In this document: positions 1 to 8,871 of the stretch, in pieces
Layout: each line of letters begins with the position of its first letter
How positions within the stretch are numbered: position 1 is the first letter of the stretch
Source of the DNA: Spirochaetia bacterium
GTDB taxonomy: Bacteria; Spirochaetota; Spirochaetia; Treponematales; Treponemataceae
DNA length: 29,921 nt
Reading direction: 5' to 3'
NCBI GenBank assembly: GCA_900769985.1
Contig: CAAGIS010000201.1
Coordinates: 1-29,921, forward strand
Program-made: the position numbers and the translations under genes
Notes under the pieces: model-generated
Told to the model about the DNA's origin: nothing
Databases searched by the model: none
Seen by the model: the letters and a program-made list of their open reading frames with translations, nothing else

Positions 1-421
1 ATGTAGACAAAACTGAACTTATCTACAAACTTGCAACAGAAGGAAAGCCTTACTTTTTAAGCCGTCCGCGCCGGTTCGGGAAAAGCCTTTTGCTTTCTAC
101 AATGGAAGCTTATTTTCTTGGCAAAAAGGAACTGTTCAAAGGTCTTGCGATTGAAAAACTTGAAAAAGATTGGACCCAATATCCTGTTTTGAAGATTAGT
201 TTTGGACGCGGTTCTTATGAAACTAAGGACAAACTTTTGTCTATCATTGATGCCATTCTGACAGAAAATGAGCTTTGGAACAGATTGACGCTGGCGGCTA
301 CGCAGACCGATTTGTCGTAAGCGGAAAACAAATCTACAAAGTGGGAGTTGTTTTTTCAAGCGACGGAAAAGGAATGGTAGGGTGGAAGCATAAATTTTCT
401 TGGGTTTACAGAAAAGGATGA
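1..421 (+). pseudogene. AAA-ATPase/nuclease remnant with out-of-frame internal deletion
   Basis: The first ~90 codons (frame of position 3, open from the window edge to a stop at 318-320) match the N-terminus of the predicted AAA-ATPase family with a C-terminal PD-(D/E)XK-like nuclease region (PF09820 type): VDKTELIYKL, then RPRRFGKSLLLST as P-loop, then TQYPVLKISF. Around 275-281 the match jumps to another frame, where codons from about 278 to the stop at 419-421 read EQIDAGGYADRFVVSGK and KVGVVFSSDGKGMVGW, the family's usual extreme C-terminus. These proteins are normally ~500 residues, so roughly 350 codons are missing and the junction shifts frame. The gene is therefore dead or only makes a ~105-residue P-loop stub. 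The 5' end lies outside the window. Confidence 0.82.
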
Positions 422-536
422 ATGCAGCATGCGGATATATGAAACTTAATGTTTCTCCCGTTTGCGTTCAAGCGGCTGCCTAACAAGGACTATTTTATAA
501 ATTTGTTCACTTTGCAGCAAAAACAACAAAAACAAG

Positions 537-565
537 TTGACCATAATAAATAAAATTGATATTAT
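537..565 (+). promoter_or_regulatory. Promoter upstream of gltBD-purF
   Basis: TTGACC (537-542), a 17-nt spacer and TATTAT (560-565) make a good housekeeping-type promoter. Transcription would start at about 572, ten bases before the terminator hairpin at 582. I see no comparable promoter between the hairpin and gltB. Confidence 0.6.
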
Positions 566-581
566 AAATCTACTAGCGGCA

Positions 582-645
582 AAGAAGTCGCAGATAAGTT
601 TTTATGCATTGTGCATAAAGAATTGTCTGCGACTTCTTTTTTTTT
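582..645 (+). terminator. Intrinsic terminator in the gltB leader, likely attenuator
   Basis: Arms 582-597 and 623-638 pair over 16 bp (one G-U). An inner 8-bp hairpin (601-608 with 612-619) sits inside, and a run of nine T (637-645) follows. This is a textbook rho-independent terminator on the plus strand only. It lies just downstream of the predicted promoter and 105 nt before the gltB start. Either it stops read-through from the upstream remnant, or, more interestingly, it is an attenuator for gltB-gltD-purF. A further weak stem (TCGGTAT with ATACCGA, about 681-715) lies between it and the ribosome binding site. Confidence 0.8.
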
Positions 646-749
646 GCTTTAAAATTTTTGCAGAACAACCGCAAGGACAAAATTTCGGTATACGCAAAAT
701 AAAATCTATATGCAAATACCGATGTACGTTTATCAGGAGAATTCAAAAA

Positions 750-3700
750 ATGAAGACATTATACGAACCAAGTTTTGAACATGATAACTGCGGAATCGGT
801 GCTGTCGTAAGCATCGACGGAATCAAAAGTCATCGTGTCGTAGAAAATGCACTTTCGATTGTAGAAAAACTTGAACATCGTGCAGGAAAAGATGCCAGCG
901 GAGAAACTGGTGATGGTGTTGGAATTTTACTTCAAATAAGCCACAATTTTTTTAAGAACCTTGAAAAACAAATCATTCCGTCTGACATACAGTCTGCTAA
1001 AAAACAAGTTGAACTTGGTTATGAGCGCGACTATGGAATCGGAATGTTTTTCTTTCCTGCTGACAGTTTTGAATCTGAAAAAAAACGCTTTGAAGAATCT
1101 TGCAAAAAAGGCAGTCTTGAATTTTTAGGCTGGCGCAAAGTTCCTGTAAATGAAAACGTACTTGGAAAAAAAGCGCGCGACTGCATGCCTTCAATCTGGC
1201 AGGGATTTATCAAGCGTCCTGAAAATTGCGAAAAAGGTCTTGAGTTCGACAAGCTTCTTTATAAAGTTCGCCTTGAATTTGAAAAAGCACAATCTCAAAA
1301 CGAAACAAAAACTTACATCTGTTCACTCTCTTCAAGAACAGTCGTTTACAAAGGAATGTTCCTTGTACAGCAACTTCGCACTTTCTACAGCGATTTGCAG
1401 TCTCAAGAATATGAATCTGCGCTTGCAATCGTTCACTCACGCTTCAGTACAAATACAAACCCAAGCTGGCAGCGTGCCCACCCGAACAGATTTATTGCCC
1501 ACAACGGCGAAATAAACACAATCCGCGGAAACGTCGACAGAATGATTGCACGTCTTGGCGAAGTCGACACGACAGGAAGCGACAGTGCAATGCTCGACAA
1601 CACGCTCGAATATTTTGTAATGAACGGAATGTCACTGCCTCTTGCCGTAATGGTCTGTATCCCTGAACCATGGAAGCACGATGAATCTTTGTCAGAAAGC
1701 AAAAAAGATTTCTATCATTACTGGGCAACAATGATGGAACCTTGGGACGGGCCTGCCGCAATTTTATACAGCGATGGTGATGTTCTCGGTGCGACACTTG
1801 ACCGCAACGGACTTCGCCCAAGCCGCTATTTAATTACAAAAGACAACATGCTTATTCTTTCAAGCGAAGTCGGTGTACTCAACATTCCTGAAAGCGAAAT
1901 CGTTTCAAAATCACGATTGCAGCCGGGAAAAATGCTTCTGGTAGATACAGTGCATGCAAGATTAATCAGCGACAAGGAAATAAAAGAAACTTATTCGTCA
2001 GAACATCCTTACGGAGAATGGCTGAGCCAGAATTTAGTTCACCTTGCAGACTTGAAAATTCCAAATAAAAAAATTCCTGTTTCAACTCTGGAAGAACGCA
2101 ACAGACTTTACAGAGCATTCGGCTGGAACTATGAAGATGTAAACGAAATGGTTTTACCGATGGCACGCAATGGAGTTGAACCGACCGGAGCTATGGGAGT
2201 AGATACTCCTTTGGCTTGTATGTCAGACAAACATCCGCCATTGTTCAGTTATTTTAAGCAGCTTTTTGCGCAGGTTACAAATCCGCCGATTGACAGCCTT
2301 CGCGAAAAAATCGTAACAGACACAACTGTCTTTGTCGGAAGCGACGGCGACTTGCTTAAGGCAGACAGAAATAATTGTCGCGTTCTTGAAATCAACAACC
2401 CTATTTTAACTGGCGTCGATTTGCTCAAGATTGCAAATTTAAATCAGCCGGGATTAAAAGCAAAAAAAGTTTCTCTTCTCATAAAACGTATCGAAGAACC
2501 TGCAACAGGAAAAGTTCTTGAAAAAGCGCTCGACAATCTTTTTGAACAAATCGATTTAGCTTACAACGATGGCTACAACATCATAATCTTGTCTGACCGC
2601 GGAGTCGACAAAGACAATGCTGCAATTCCGTCATTGCTTGCGGTAAGTTCAGTTGAACAATATTTAATCCGGACAAAAAAACGCACAAAGATTTCGATTA
2701 TTCTTGAAAGCGCAGAAGTCCGTGACGTTCATCAGGCTGCAATGTGTCTTGCTTACGGAGCACGCGCAATCAATCCGTACCTTGCACACGAAGCAATTAC
2801 AGAATTAATTGACCAGAAGCTTTTGGACAAAGATTATCATACTGCAATAAACGACTACAACAAAGGTGTAATAAACGGAATCGTAAAGATTGCCGCAAAA
2901 ATGGGAATCAGTGCAATTCAGTCATATCAGTCTGCGCAAATTTTTGAAGCAGTCGGAATATCGTCAGAAGTAATCAACAAATATTTTACAAATACAATAA
3001 GCCGCGTCGAAGGTATCGGGCTCAAAGAAATTGAAGAAGACATAATTTATCACCACAAGCAGGCATGGAATCCTCAGGGACTTACAGTGAACACTCACCT
3101 CGACAGTGTCGGCTCTCACAAGTTCCGCCGAGGTCCAAATGCAGAAGACCACCTTTACAATCCTGAAACAATAATCGCATTGCAGGAAGCAACACGCAAC
3201 GGAGATTACGCGCGGTTCAAGGAATACACAAGCCTTGTTGACGACAACTCACGTCCGCACACTTTGCGCGCAATGCTCGATTTTAATTTTGACGGACAAA
3301 AAGAAATTCCGATTGAACAAGTAGAAAGCGTTGACTCAATTGTCCAGCGGTTTAAAACAGGTGCAATGTCTTACGGTTCAATCAGCGAAGAAGCACATAA
3401 ATGCATGGCAGCCGCAATGAACCATCTCCACGGAAAATCAAACTCAGGCGAAGGTGGCGAAAAACCAGAGAGGCTCGGCACTGAATACAATTCAGCAATC
3501 AAGCAGGTTGCGTCAGGACGATTCGGTGTTACAGAAGAATATCTTTTAAGTGCAAAAGAAATCCAGATAAAAATGGCACAGGGCGCAAAACCGGGTGAAG
3601 GCGGACATCTTCCTGGAAAAAAAGTTTACCCTTGGATTGCAACAACACGATATGCAACTCCGGGTGTTTCACTTATTTCTCCTCCGCCTCATCACGACAT

Positions 3701-5273
3701 TTATTCAATCGAAGATTTGGCGCAGTTAATCTATGACTTAAAAAATGCAAACCGCAGTGCGCGCATTTCTGTAAAGCTTGTTTCAGAAGCCGGTGTCGGA
3801 ACAATCGCTGCAGGTGTTGCAAAAGCCGGTGCTCAGGTAATATTAATTTCAGGTCACGACGGCGGAACAGGTGCTGCCCCGATTTCAAGTATTCATCATG
3901 CAGGACTTCCTTGGGAACTCGGACTTGCAGAAGCTCATCAGACTTTAATGCAGAACGGACTTCGCGGCCGTGTTATTATAGAAACAGACGGCAAACTTAT
4001 GAGCGGTCGGGATGTTGCAATAGCATGCCTTCTTGGAGCAGAAGAATTCGGATTTGCAACTGCGCCACTTATTACAATGGGCTGTGCAATGATGCGTGTC
4101 TGCAATCTTGATACATGTCCGTTTGGTGTTGCAACTCAAAACGAAAAACTCCGCGCACGATTCCCAGGCAAGCCGGAATACGTCGAAAACTTCATGAAGT
4201 TTATCGCACAGGAATTGCGCGAATATATGGCAAAGCTCGGAGTACATTCTGTTGACGAGATGTGTGGTCGCGTTGATTTATTAAAGCTCAAGGAAAAACA
4301 GGGATTTACGCGTGCAGGACTTTTGGATTTAAGCCGCGTCATCGGACAAAGTTCCGGTCAAACAGAAAGCTGGAAAAAATCGCGCGATGTATTCAACTTT
4401 GAACTTGAAAAAACTGTTGACGAAAAAACTCTTGTAAAAGAATTTGAAAACGGCAAAAAAATAATTGACGGCATCTCAATCGAAAGTACAAACAGGACTG
4501 CAGGAACAATTTTAGGAAGCGAAATCCAGAAAAAGTTCGGCAATACATTAAACGAAAGCGATTATGTCGTAAACATGACAGGTGGTGCAGGACAAAGTTT
4601 CGGTGCATTTATTCCGAAAGGGCTGACTCTCAAACTGATTGGAGAAGCAAACGATTATTTTGGAAAAGGTTTAAGCGGCGGAAAACTTGTTGTTGTAAAG
4701 CCTGCTGATTTTGCAGGAGATGCAGATGAAAACATTATAATCGGAAATGTTGCTTTGTTTGGTTCAACTTCTGGCAAAGCATTTATAAACGGTGTCGCAG
4801 GCGAGCGTTTCTGCGTTCGTAATTCAGGGGCAACTGCTGTCGTAGAAGGCTGCGGCGACCACGGACTTGAATACATGACAGGTGGAACTGCTGTAATTAT
4901 CGGTGAAACAGGTAAAAACCTCGCAGCCGGAATGAGTGGCGGCATTGCTTATGTTCTCGATGAAAAGCACGATTTGTATAAGCGCTTAAATCACGAACTT
5001 GTAAAAATGTACGACATCGATGATGAAGTTACGACACTCCAGGACATTTCTGATGCAGATAATCTTCGCTCATTAATTGAACAGCACGTAAAAGAAACTG
5101 ATTCAGAAAAAGGCAAAAAGCTGCTCGCCGACTGGAATAAATCTGTTCATAACTTTAAGAAAATCATTCCTAATGATTATTTAAAAATGAAAACAGAAAT
5201 TTACTCAGGAGAAAAACAGGGCTTAAAAAAAGAAGAAGCCGTAATGGCAGCTTTTGAAAAAATGACAAGATAG
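750..5273 (+). CDS. gltB: Glutamate synthase large subunit
   Basis: Makes two glutamates from glutamine and 2-oxoglutarate, with the small subunit supplying electrons; cytoplasmic. ATG 750 (1507 aa, normal family length) is preceded by AGGAGA at 735-740. An in-frame upstream extension to 537 would run through the terminator hairpin and is not credible. Order: class II glutamine amidotransferase domain with nucleophile Cys14 (HDNCGIGA, so a 13-residue propeptide would be removed) to about residue 430; central domain; FMN-binding synthase domain with the Ser-Tyr-Gly-Ser and GEGGE stretches; [3Fe-4S] cysteines C1112, C1118, C1123 (CNLDTCPFG); C-terminal glycine-rich beta-helix domain. First gene of an operon with gltD (30 nt to the chosen start) and purF. 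The leader terminator suggests control by attenuation. Confidence 0.97.
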   Translation: MKTLYEPSFEHDNCGIGAVVSIDGIKSHRVVENALSIVEKLEHRAGKDASGETGDGVGILLQISHNFFKNLEKQIIPSDIQSAKKQVELGYERDYGIGMFFFPADSFESEKKRFEESCKKGSLEFLGWRKVPVNENVLGKKARDCMPSIWQGFIKRPENCEKGLEFDKLLYKVRLEFEKAQSQNETKTYICSLSSRTVVYKGMFLVQQLRTFYSDLQSQEYESALAIVHSRFSTNTNPSWQRAHPNRFIAHNGEINTIRGNVDRMIARLGEVDTTGSDSAMLDNTLEYFVMNGMSLPLAVMVCIPEPWKHDESLSESKKDFYHYWATMMEPWDGPAAILYSDGDVLGATLDRNGLRPSRYLITKDNMLILSSEVGVLNIPESEIVSKSRLQPGKMLLVDTVHARLISDKEIKETYSSEHPYGEWLSQNLVHLADLKIPNKKIPVSTLEERNRLYRAFGWNYEDVNEMVLPMARNGVEPTGAMGVDTPLACMSDKHPPLFSYFKQLFAQVTNPPIDSLREKIVTDTTVFVGSDGDLLKADRNNCRVLEINNPILTGVDLLKIANLNQPGLKAKKVSLLIKRIEEPATGKVLEKALDNLFEQIDLAYNDGYNIIILSDRGVDKDNAAIPSLLAVSSVEQYLIRTKKRTKISIILESAEVRDVHQAAMCLAYGARAINPYLAHEAITELIDQKLLDKDYHTAINDYNKGVINGIVKIAAKMGISAIQSYQSAQIFEAVGISSEVINKYFTNTISRVEGIGLKEIEEDIIYHHKQAWNPQGLTVNTHLDSVGSHKFRRGPNAEDHLYNPETIIALQEATRNGDYARFKEYTSLVDDNSRPHTLRAMLDFNFDGQKEIPIEQVESVDSIVQRFKTGAMSYGSISEEAHKCMAAAMNHLHGKSNSGEGGEKPERLGTEYNSAIKQVASGRFGVTEEYLLSAKEIQIKMAQGAKPGEGGHLPGKKVYPWIATTRYATPGVSLISPPPHHDIYSIEDLAQLIYDLKNANRSARISVKLVSEAGVGTIAAGVAKAGAQVILISGHDGGTGAAPISSIHHAGLPWELGLAEAHQTLMQNGLRGRVIIETDGKLMSGRDVAIACLLGAEEFGFATAPLITMGCAMMRVCNLDTCPFGVATQNEKLRARFPGKPEYVENFMKFIAQELREYMAKLGVHSVDEMCGRVDLLKLKEKQGFTRAGLLDLSRVIGQSSGQTESWKKSRDVFNFELEKTVDEKTLVKEFENGKKIIDGISIESTNRTAGTILGSEIQKKFGNTLNESDYVVNMTGGAGQSFGAFIPKGLTLKLIGEANDYFGKGLSGGKLVVVKPADFAGDADENIIIGNVALFGSTSGKAFINGVAGERFCVRNSGATAVVEGCGDHGLEYMTGGTAVIIGETGKNLAAGMSGGIAYVLDEKHDLYKRLNHELVKMYDIDDEVTTLQDISDADNLRSLIEQHVKETDSEKGKKLLADWNKSVHNFKKIIPNDYLKMKTEIYSGEKQGLKKEEAVMAAFEKMTR

Positions 5274-5303
5274 CCGTAAAGCAGATTTCAGGAGAAAATG
5301 AAA

Positions 5304-6878
5304 ATGGGAAAGACTACAGGATTTTTAGATTATACAAGAACTGAAAACGGAAATTTTCCGCCACTGGAAAGAATAAAAAATTTCAAAGAATTTCATCCGT
5401 TTCTTGATGACGTAAAACGGCGAGAACAGGCTGCCCGCTGTATGAACTGCGGCGTTCCGATGTGCCAGTCTGCAATAAAACTTGCAGGCATGGTAACAGG
5501 CTGTCCGCTGCACAATTATATTCCTGAATGGAACGATGCTCTTTATCAGGGTCAATACGATATGGCAGCATGGCGCCTTTTAAAGACTTCAAGTTTTCCA
5601 GAGTTTACAGGTCGAGTTTGTCCTGCGTTATGCGAAAAAGCATGCAACTGCGGAAATCCTGTCTGCAATGACGAAGCAGTTACAATTCACGACAACGAAC
5701 TTTACATTATCGAAAAAGCTTTTTCATCAGGCTATATGAAACCGGAAATTCCAGATTCTCGCAGCGGGAAAAAAATTGCCGTAATCGGTTCAGGACCTGC
5801 AGGACTTGCAGTTGCAGACTGGCTCAACAGAAGAGGTCATTCCGTAACAGTTTACGAACGCGAAGACAAAGCCGGCGGTCTTTTAATGTACGGAATCCCA
5901 AATATGAAACTTGACAAAAAAATCGTTGACCGCCGCATTGAACTGATGAAAGCCGAAGGCGTCGAATTTATTTTTAATGCTGATGTCGGCAAAAATATTT
6001 CTGCAGACCACATAATGCAAAGTTATGATGCAATCGCTTTATGCTGCGGTGCAAAAAAACCAAGAGCCCTTTCTGCCAGTGGAATTGAAAAACTTAATAA
6101 CGAAAAAAACGGTGCTGCAGGCGGAATGATGTTTGCCGTAGATTTTTTGAAAGAAGTTACAAAATGCGTAATTGCAACGACTTCTGCACTGGAAAAAATA
6201 AAAATCAATCCTGCAAACGAACAAATCGGACAAATGCTTTTAAAAGAAGCCGGCATTGAACTCAAAGATAAAAATGTCATAATAGTCGGCGGCGGTGACA
6301 CTGGCAATGACTGTACAGGAACATCAATAAGGCTGGGCGCAAAAAGCGTAACTCAAATAGAAATGATGCCGTGCCCTCCAGTCAGCCGCGCACAGAACAA
6401 CCCATGGCCGCAGTGGCCGCGTGTTTTAAAAACAGATTACGGTGCAGAAGAATCTATCGCAGTATACGGTCACGATCCGCGCGTTTACGAAACTACAATA
6501 AAAGAAGTTTTCAGCAAAGACGGAAAAATTACAGGCGTCAAAACTGTCGAAGTTGAGTTCCAGACAATCGACGGAAAACGCCAGCTTGTTGAACGCAAAG
6601 GAACAGAAAAAGAACTGCCTTGCGATTTGCTTTTAGTTGCAGCAGGATTTGTCGGAGCAGAAGAATATACAGCAAAAAGTTTCGGAACAGAAATCGGACC
6701 GCGCGGAACAGTGCTTTCAAAAAGCGGAAAAACTTTCAGTTCAGAAACTGGATACAGTTCATCAGTTGAAAAAGTCTTTACGGCAGGCGACATGCATCGC
6801 GGACAGTCTTTAGTTGTCTGGGCAATTGCAGAAGGCCGTGAATGTGCTCAGGAAATTGATGACTATTTGATGAAATAA
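5304..6878 (+). CDS. gltD: Glutamate synthase small subunit (NAD(P)H, FAD, Fe-S)
   Basis: Oxidises NAD(P)H and passes electrons through FAD and two [4Fe-4S] clusters to GltB. N-terminal cysteine region (CMNCGVPMC and GCPLHNYIP, then GRVCPALCEKAC and NPVC) supplies the clusters. GSGPAGLAVADWL is the FAD-binding Rossmann motif near residue 162, VGGGDTGNDC the NAD(P)H-binding motif near residue 328, and GDMHRGQSLVVWAI the C-terminal FAD contact. I place the start at ATG 5304 (MGKTTGFLDY, 524 aa): AGGAG at 5290-5294 is nine bases from it but only three from the ATG at 5298. MGKxTGF is also the usual family beginning. Follows gltB closely and is followed by purF after 13 nt. Confidence 0.96.
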   Translation: MGKTTGFLDYTRTENGNFPPLERIKNFKEFHPFLDDVKRREQAARCMNCGVPMCQSAIKLAGMVTGCPLHNYIPEWNDALYQGQYDMAAWRLLKTSSFPEFTGRVCPALCEKACNCGNPVCNDEAVTIHDNELYIIEKAFSSGYMKPEIPDSRSGKKIAVIGSGPAGLAVADWLNRRGHSVTVYEREDKAGGLLMYGIPNMKLDKKIVDRRIELMKAEGVEFIFNADVGKNISADHIMQSYDAIALCCGAKKPRALSASGIEKLNNEKNGAAGGMMFAVDFLKEVTKCVIATTSALEKIKINPANEQIGQMLLKEAGIELKDKNVIIVGGGDTGNDCTGTSIRLGAKSVTQIEMMPCPPVSRAQNNPWPQWPRVLKTDYGAEESIAVYGHDPRVYETTIKEVFSKDGKITGVKTVEVEFQTIDGKRQLVERKGTEKELPCDLLLVAAGFVGAEEYTAKSFGTEIGPRGTVLSKSGKTFSSETGYSSSVEKVFTAGDMHRGQSLVVWAIAEGRECAQEIDDYLMK

Positions 6879-6891
6879 GGACTGGCAGACA

Positions 6892-8286
6892 ATGGGTTTA
6901 CATGATGAATGTGGTGTTGCAGGAATTTTCAATGCAGAAAATTCCGCAGCACTTACATACTTTGCACTTACATCTTTACAGCACAGAGGACAGGAAAGTG
7001 CAGGAATCGCAGTTTCTGACGGAACTGAAATTCATATTCACAAAGATATGGGACTTGTCAACGATGTTTTTGAGCACAACCATTTTGAAACATTAAAAGG
7101 AAACATCGCAGTAGGTCATGTCCGCTATGCAACGGCAGGCGGCAGAACAATCGAAAATGCGCAGCCTTTTTTTAATACTTCAAAACTTGGAGGTATTGCA
7201 CTTGCACATAACGGACAGCTTGTAAATTACGAACCATTGCGCGAAATGCTCGAAGATGCCGGCAATACGTTTTCTTCTACAAGCGACACTGAAGTCATTT
7301 TAAAATTAATTGCACGCAATTATAAAAAAGGACTGGAAAATGCAGTCGTCAACACAATTCAGCTTATAAAAGGTTCTTATGCCTTGTGCCTTATGACAGA
7401 AGACACACTTATCGGAGTTAGAGACCCAAATGGAATCCGCCCGCTGTGTCTTGGAAAAATTACTTCAAGTTCAACTGAGCAAGATTCATCAGGTTCAAAA
7501 GAAGAAAAAACGACATACATACTTGCTTCAGAATCATGCGCGATAGATTCTGTAAACGGCGAATTTGTCCGTGACATTCAGCCTGGCGAAATCATAATCA
7601 TTACAAAAGACGGCATAAAATCAATCTTACTTGAAGAAAAACCAAAAAAACAGACTTGCATTTTTGAATACGTCTACTTTGCGCGACCTGATTCTGTAAT
7701 TGACGGAATTCCTGTACAGGAAGCCCGTTACAAAATGGGAAAAGTCCTTGCAAAAGAATCACCTGTAGAAGCCGACGTTGTAATAGGAGTTCCAGACAGC
7801 GGAATCGGTGCAGCACAAGGCTACGCAAAAGAATCAGGAATTCCTTATGTCACTGGAATCATTAAAAACAAATACATAGGAAGAACATTTATTGCGCCTA
7901 CACAAAAAGAGCGCGAAAATATGGTCTTCGTAAAATTAAACGCCATCAGAAGCGACCTAGAAGGAAAACGCGTAATCGTAATTGACGATTCTATCGTTCG
8001 CGGAACTACAAGCAGGCGGCTTGTCCAGATTTTAAGGCGTGCAGGTGCAAAAGAAGTTCACTTCAGAGTATCTTCGCCACCTGTAAAATTTCCGTGCTAT
8101 CTCGGAATCGACACGCCGAGCAAAAATGAACTGATTTCAAGCACGCACGAACTTGAAGAAATAAGAAAAGAAATCGGAGCAGATTCTCTTGCATTCATCA
8201 GTCTTGACGGAATGATTAAAGCGTTTGGAGTTGACACATTCTGCAAAGGATGTTTTTGCGGAGAATATCCTGTTGCCGGAAAATAA
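6892..8286 (+). CDS. purF: Amidophosphoribosyltransferase (Fe-S type)
   Basis: Commits PRPP to purine synthesis by transferring the amide of glutamine to give phosphoribosylamine. 464 aa. Nucleophile Cys7 follows a six-residue propeptide (MGLHDECGVAGIF). LQHRGQESAGI, VGHVRYAT and ALAHNGQLVN form the class II amidotransferase domain. VIVIDDSIVRGTTS (361-374) is the PRPP loop of the phosphoribosyltransferase domain. C256, C402, C451 and C454 correspond to the four [4Fe-4S] ligands of the Bacillus-type enzyme, so this is the oxygen-labile Fe-S class, unlike E. coli PurF. It lies 13 nt after gltD with AAGGA at 6877-6881, and so is probably in the glutamate synthase operon, an unusual place for a purine gene. 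Its end is 16 nt from the convergent ANTAR gene. Confidence 0.96.
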   Translation: MGLHDECGVAGIFNAENSAALTYFALTSLQHRGQESAGIAVSDGTEIHIHKDMGLVNDVFEHNHFETLKGNIAVGHVRYATAGGRTIENAQPFFNTSKLGGIALAHNGQLVNYEPLREMLEDAGNTFSSTSDTEVILKLIARNYKKGLENAVVNTIQLIKGSYALCLMTEDTLIGVRDPNGIRPLCLGKITSSSTEQDSSGSKEEKTTYILASESCAIDSVNGEFVRDIQPGEIIIITKDGIKSILLEEKPKKQTCIFEYVYFARPDSVIDGIPVQEARYKMGKVLAKESPVEADVVIGVPDSGIGAAQGYAKESGIPYVTGIIKNKYIGRTFIAPTQKERENMVFVKLNAIRSDLEGKRVIVIDDSIVRGTTSRRLVQILRRAGAKEVHFRVSSPPVKFPCYLGIDTPSKNELISSTHELEEIRKEIGADSLAFISLDGMIKAFGVDTFCKGCFCGEYPVAGK

Positions 8287-8302
8287 TTATTCAAATAATT
8301 GT

Positions 8303-8869
8303 TCAGGCATAAGTTTTAATGACCTGCTCTGCAACTGCGATTTTTTTTATGCAACGATCCATCGCTTCTTTTTCAATATAGCGGTGGGCATCCTGCTCAG
8401 TCATGTTGAGATTCTGCATTAAAACCATTTTTGCCCGGTTAATCAAACGTATTTCTTCCATTTTAACTTTGAGTTTTGTCGTCTGACTTGAAAGAACCTG
8501 AACTTTATATTGAACTGCAAGAGCAATTTTTATCATATTATAAAAATAGAACTGGTCAAAAGTCGAAGTTATCGTAAGTATGCCGTACGACTCAACTTTA
8601 TAACTTATCTGGTCAAAAAATTGAACTGGCGCAAGCAGGAGAATCGTACTTGCAGAGTCAGAAATATCGATTGCAAAATCAGTTCCTTCGCCATCAGCAA
8701 AATCGACGATTACGATATTATAATTGCGCTCAGAACAAACCCGGCGAGCTTCGTTAAAGTCCTTTATAATGACAGTTTCAAAAGCAGGCGGAACAAGCAT
8801 ACTGTTAATCAGCGAGGAAATTTTTTCTTCTCTTGTTACAACTAAAACACTGTGAGTTTCTTGAGTCAT
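8303..8869 (-). CDS. ANTAR-domain antiterminator with degenerate receiver
   Basis: 188 aa. Residues 1 to ~120 fold-match a response-regulator receiver. The Asp at the phosphorylation position is kept (NIVIVDFADG), but the acidic pair that binds Mg2+ is replaced (VVTREEK where VVDDE is expected) and the conserved Lys before the last strand is absent (ITSTFD). The domain is probably not controlled by phosphorylation. Residues ~125-185 are an ANTAR domain (RAKMVLMQNLNMTEQDAHR, KEAMDR), which in EutV, NasR and AmiR binds twin hexaloop hairpins in leader RNA and prevents termination. The start is 2 nt after the glnA stop, so the two are co-translated. Its likely targets are the gltB leader terminator and perhaps glnA itself. 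From memory, clostridia carry a comparable regulator beside glnA and gltAB. Confidence 0.9.
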   Translation of the reverse strand: MTQETHSVLVVTREEKISSLINSMLVPPAFETVIIKDFNEARRVCSERNYNIVIVDFADGEGTDFAIDISDSASTILLLAPVQFFDQISYKVESYGILTITSTFDQFYFYNMIKIALAVQYKVQVLSSQTTKLKVKMEEIRLINRAKMVLMQNLNMTEQDAHRYIEKEAMDRCIKKIAVAEQVIKTYA

Positions 8870-8871
8870 AT

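Noticed and set aside
537..749. Upstream extension of the gltB frame (71 extra codons from 537)
   Set aside because: It would translate through the terminator hairpin, has no homology to GltB and no ribosome site. ATG 750 has AGGAGA and the expected short propeptide before Cys14.
572..749. T-box or glutamine riboswitch in the gltB leader
   Set aside because: I could not find a T-box consensus or the glnA/downstream-peptide motif core. Only the terminator and a weak stem are supported.
3673..4945. Long antisense frames opposite gltB
   Set aside because: They mirror the codon usage of a well-conserved gene, have no ribosome sites and resemble no family.
8284..8302. Bidirectional terminator between purF and the ANTAR gene
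   Set aside because: The AATTAT/ATAATT stem is A/T only, six pairs, with no T-run on either strand.
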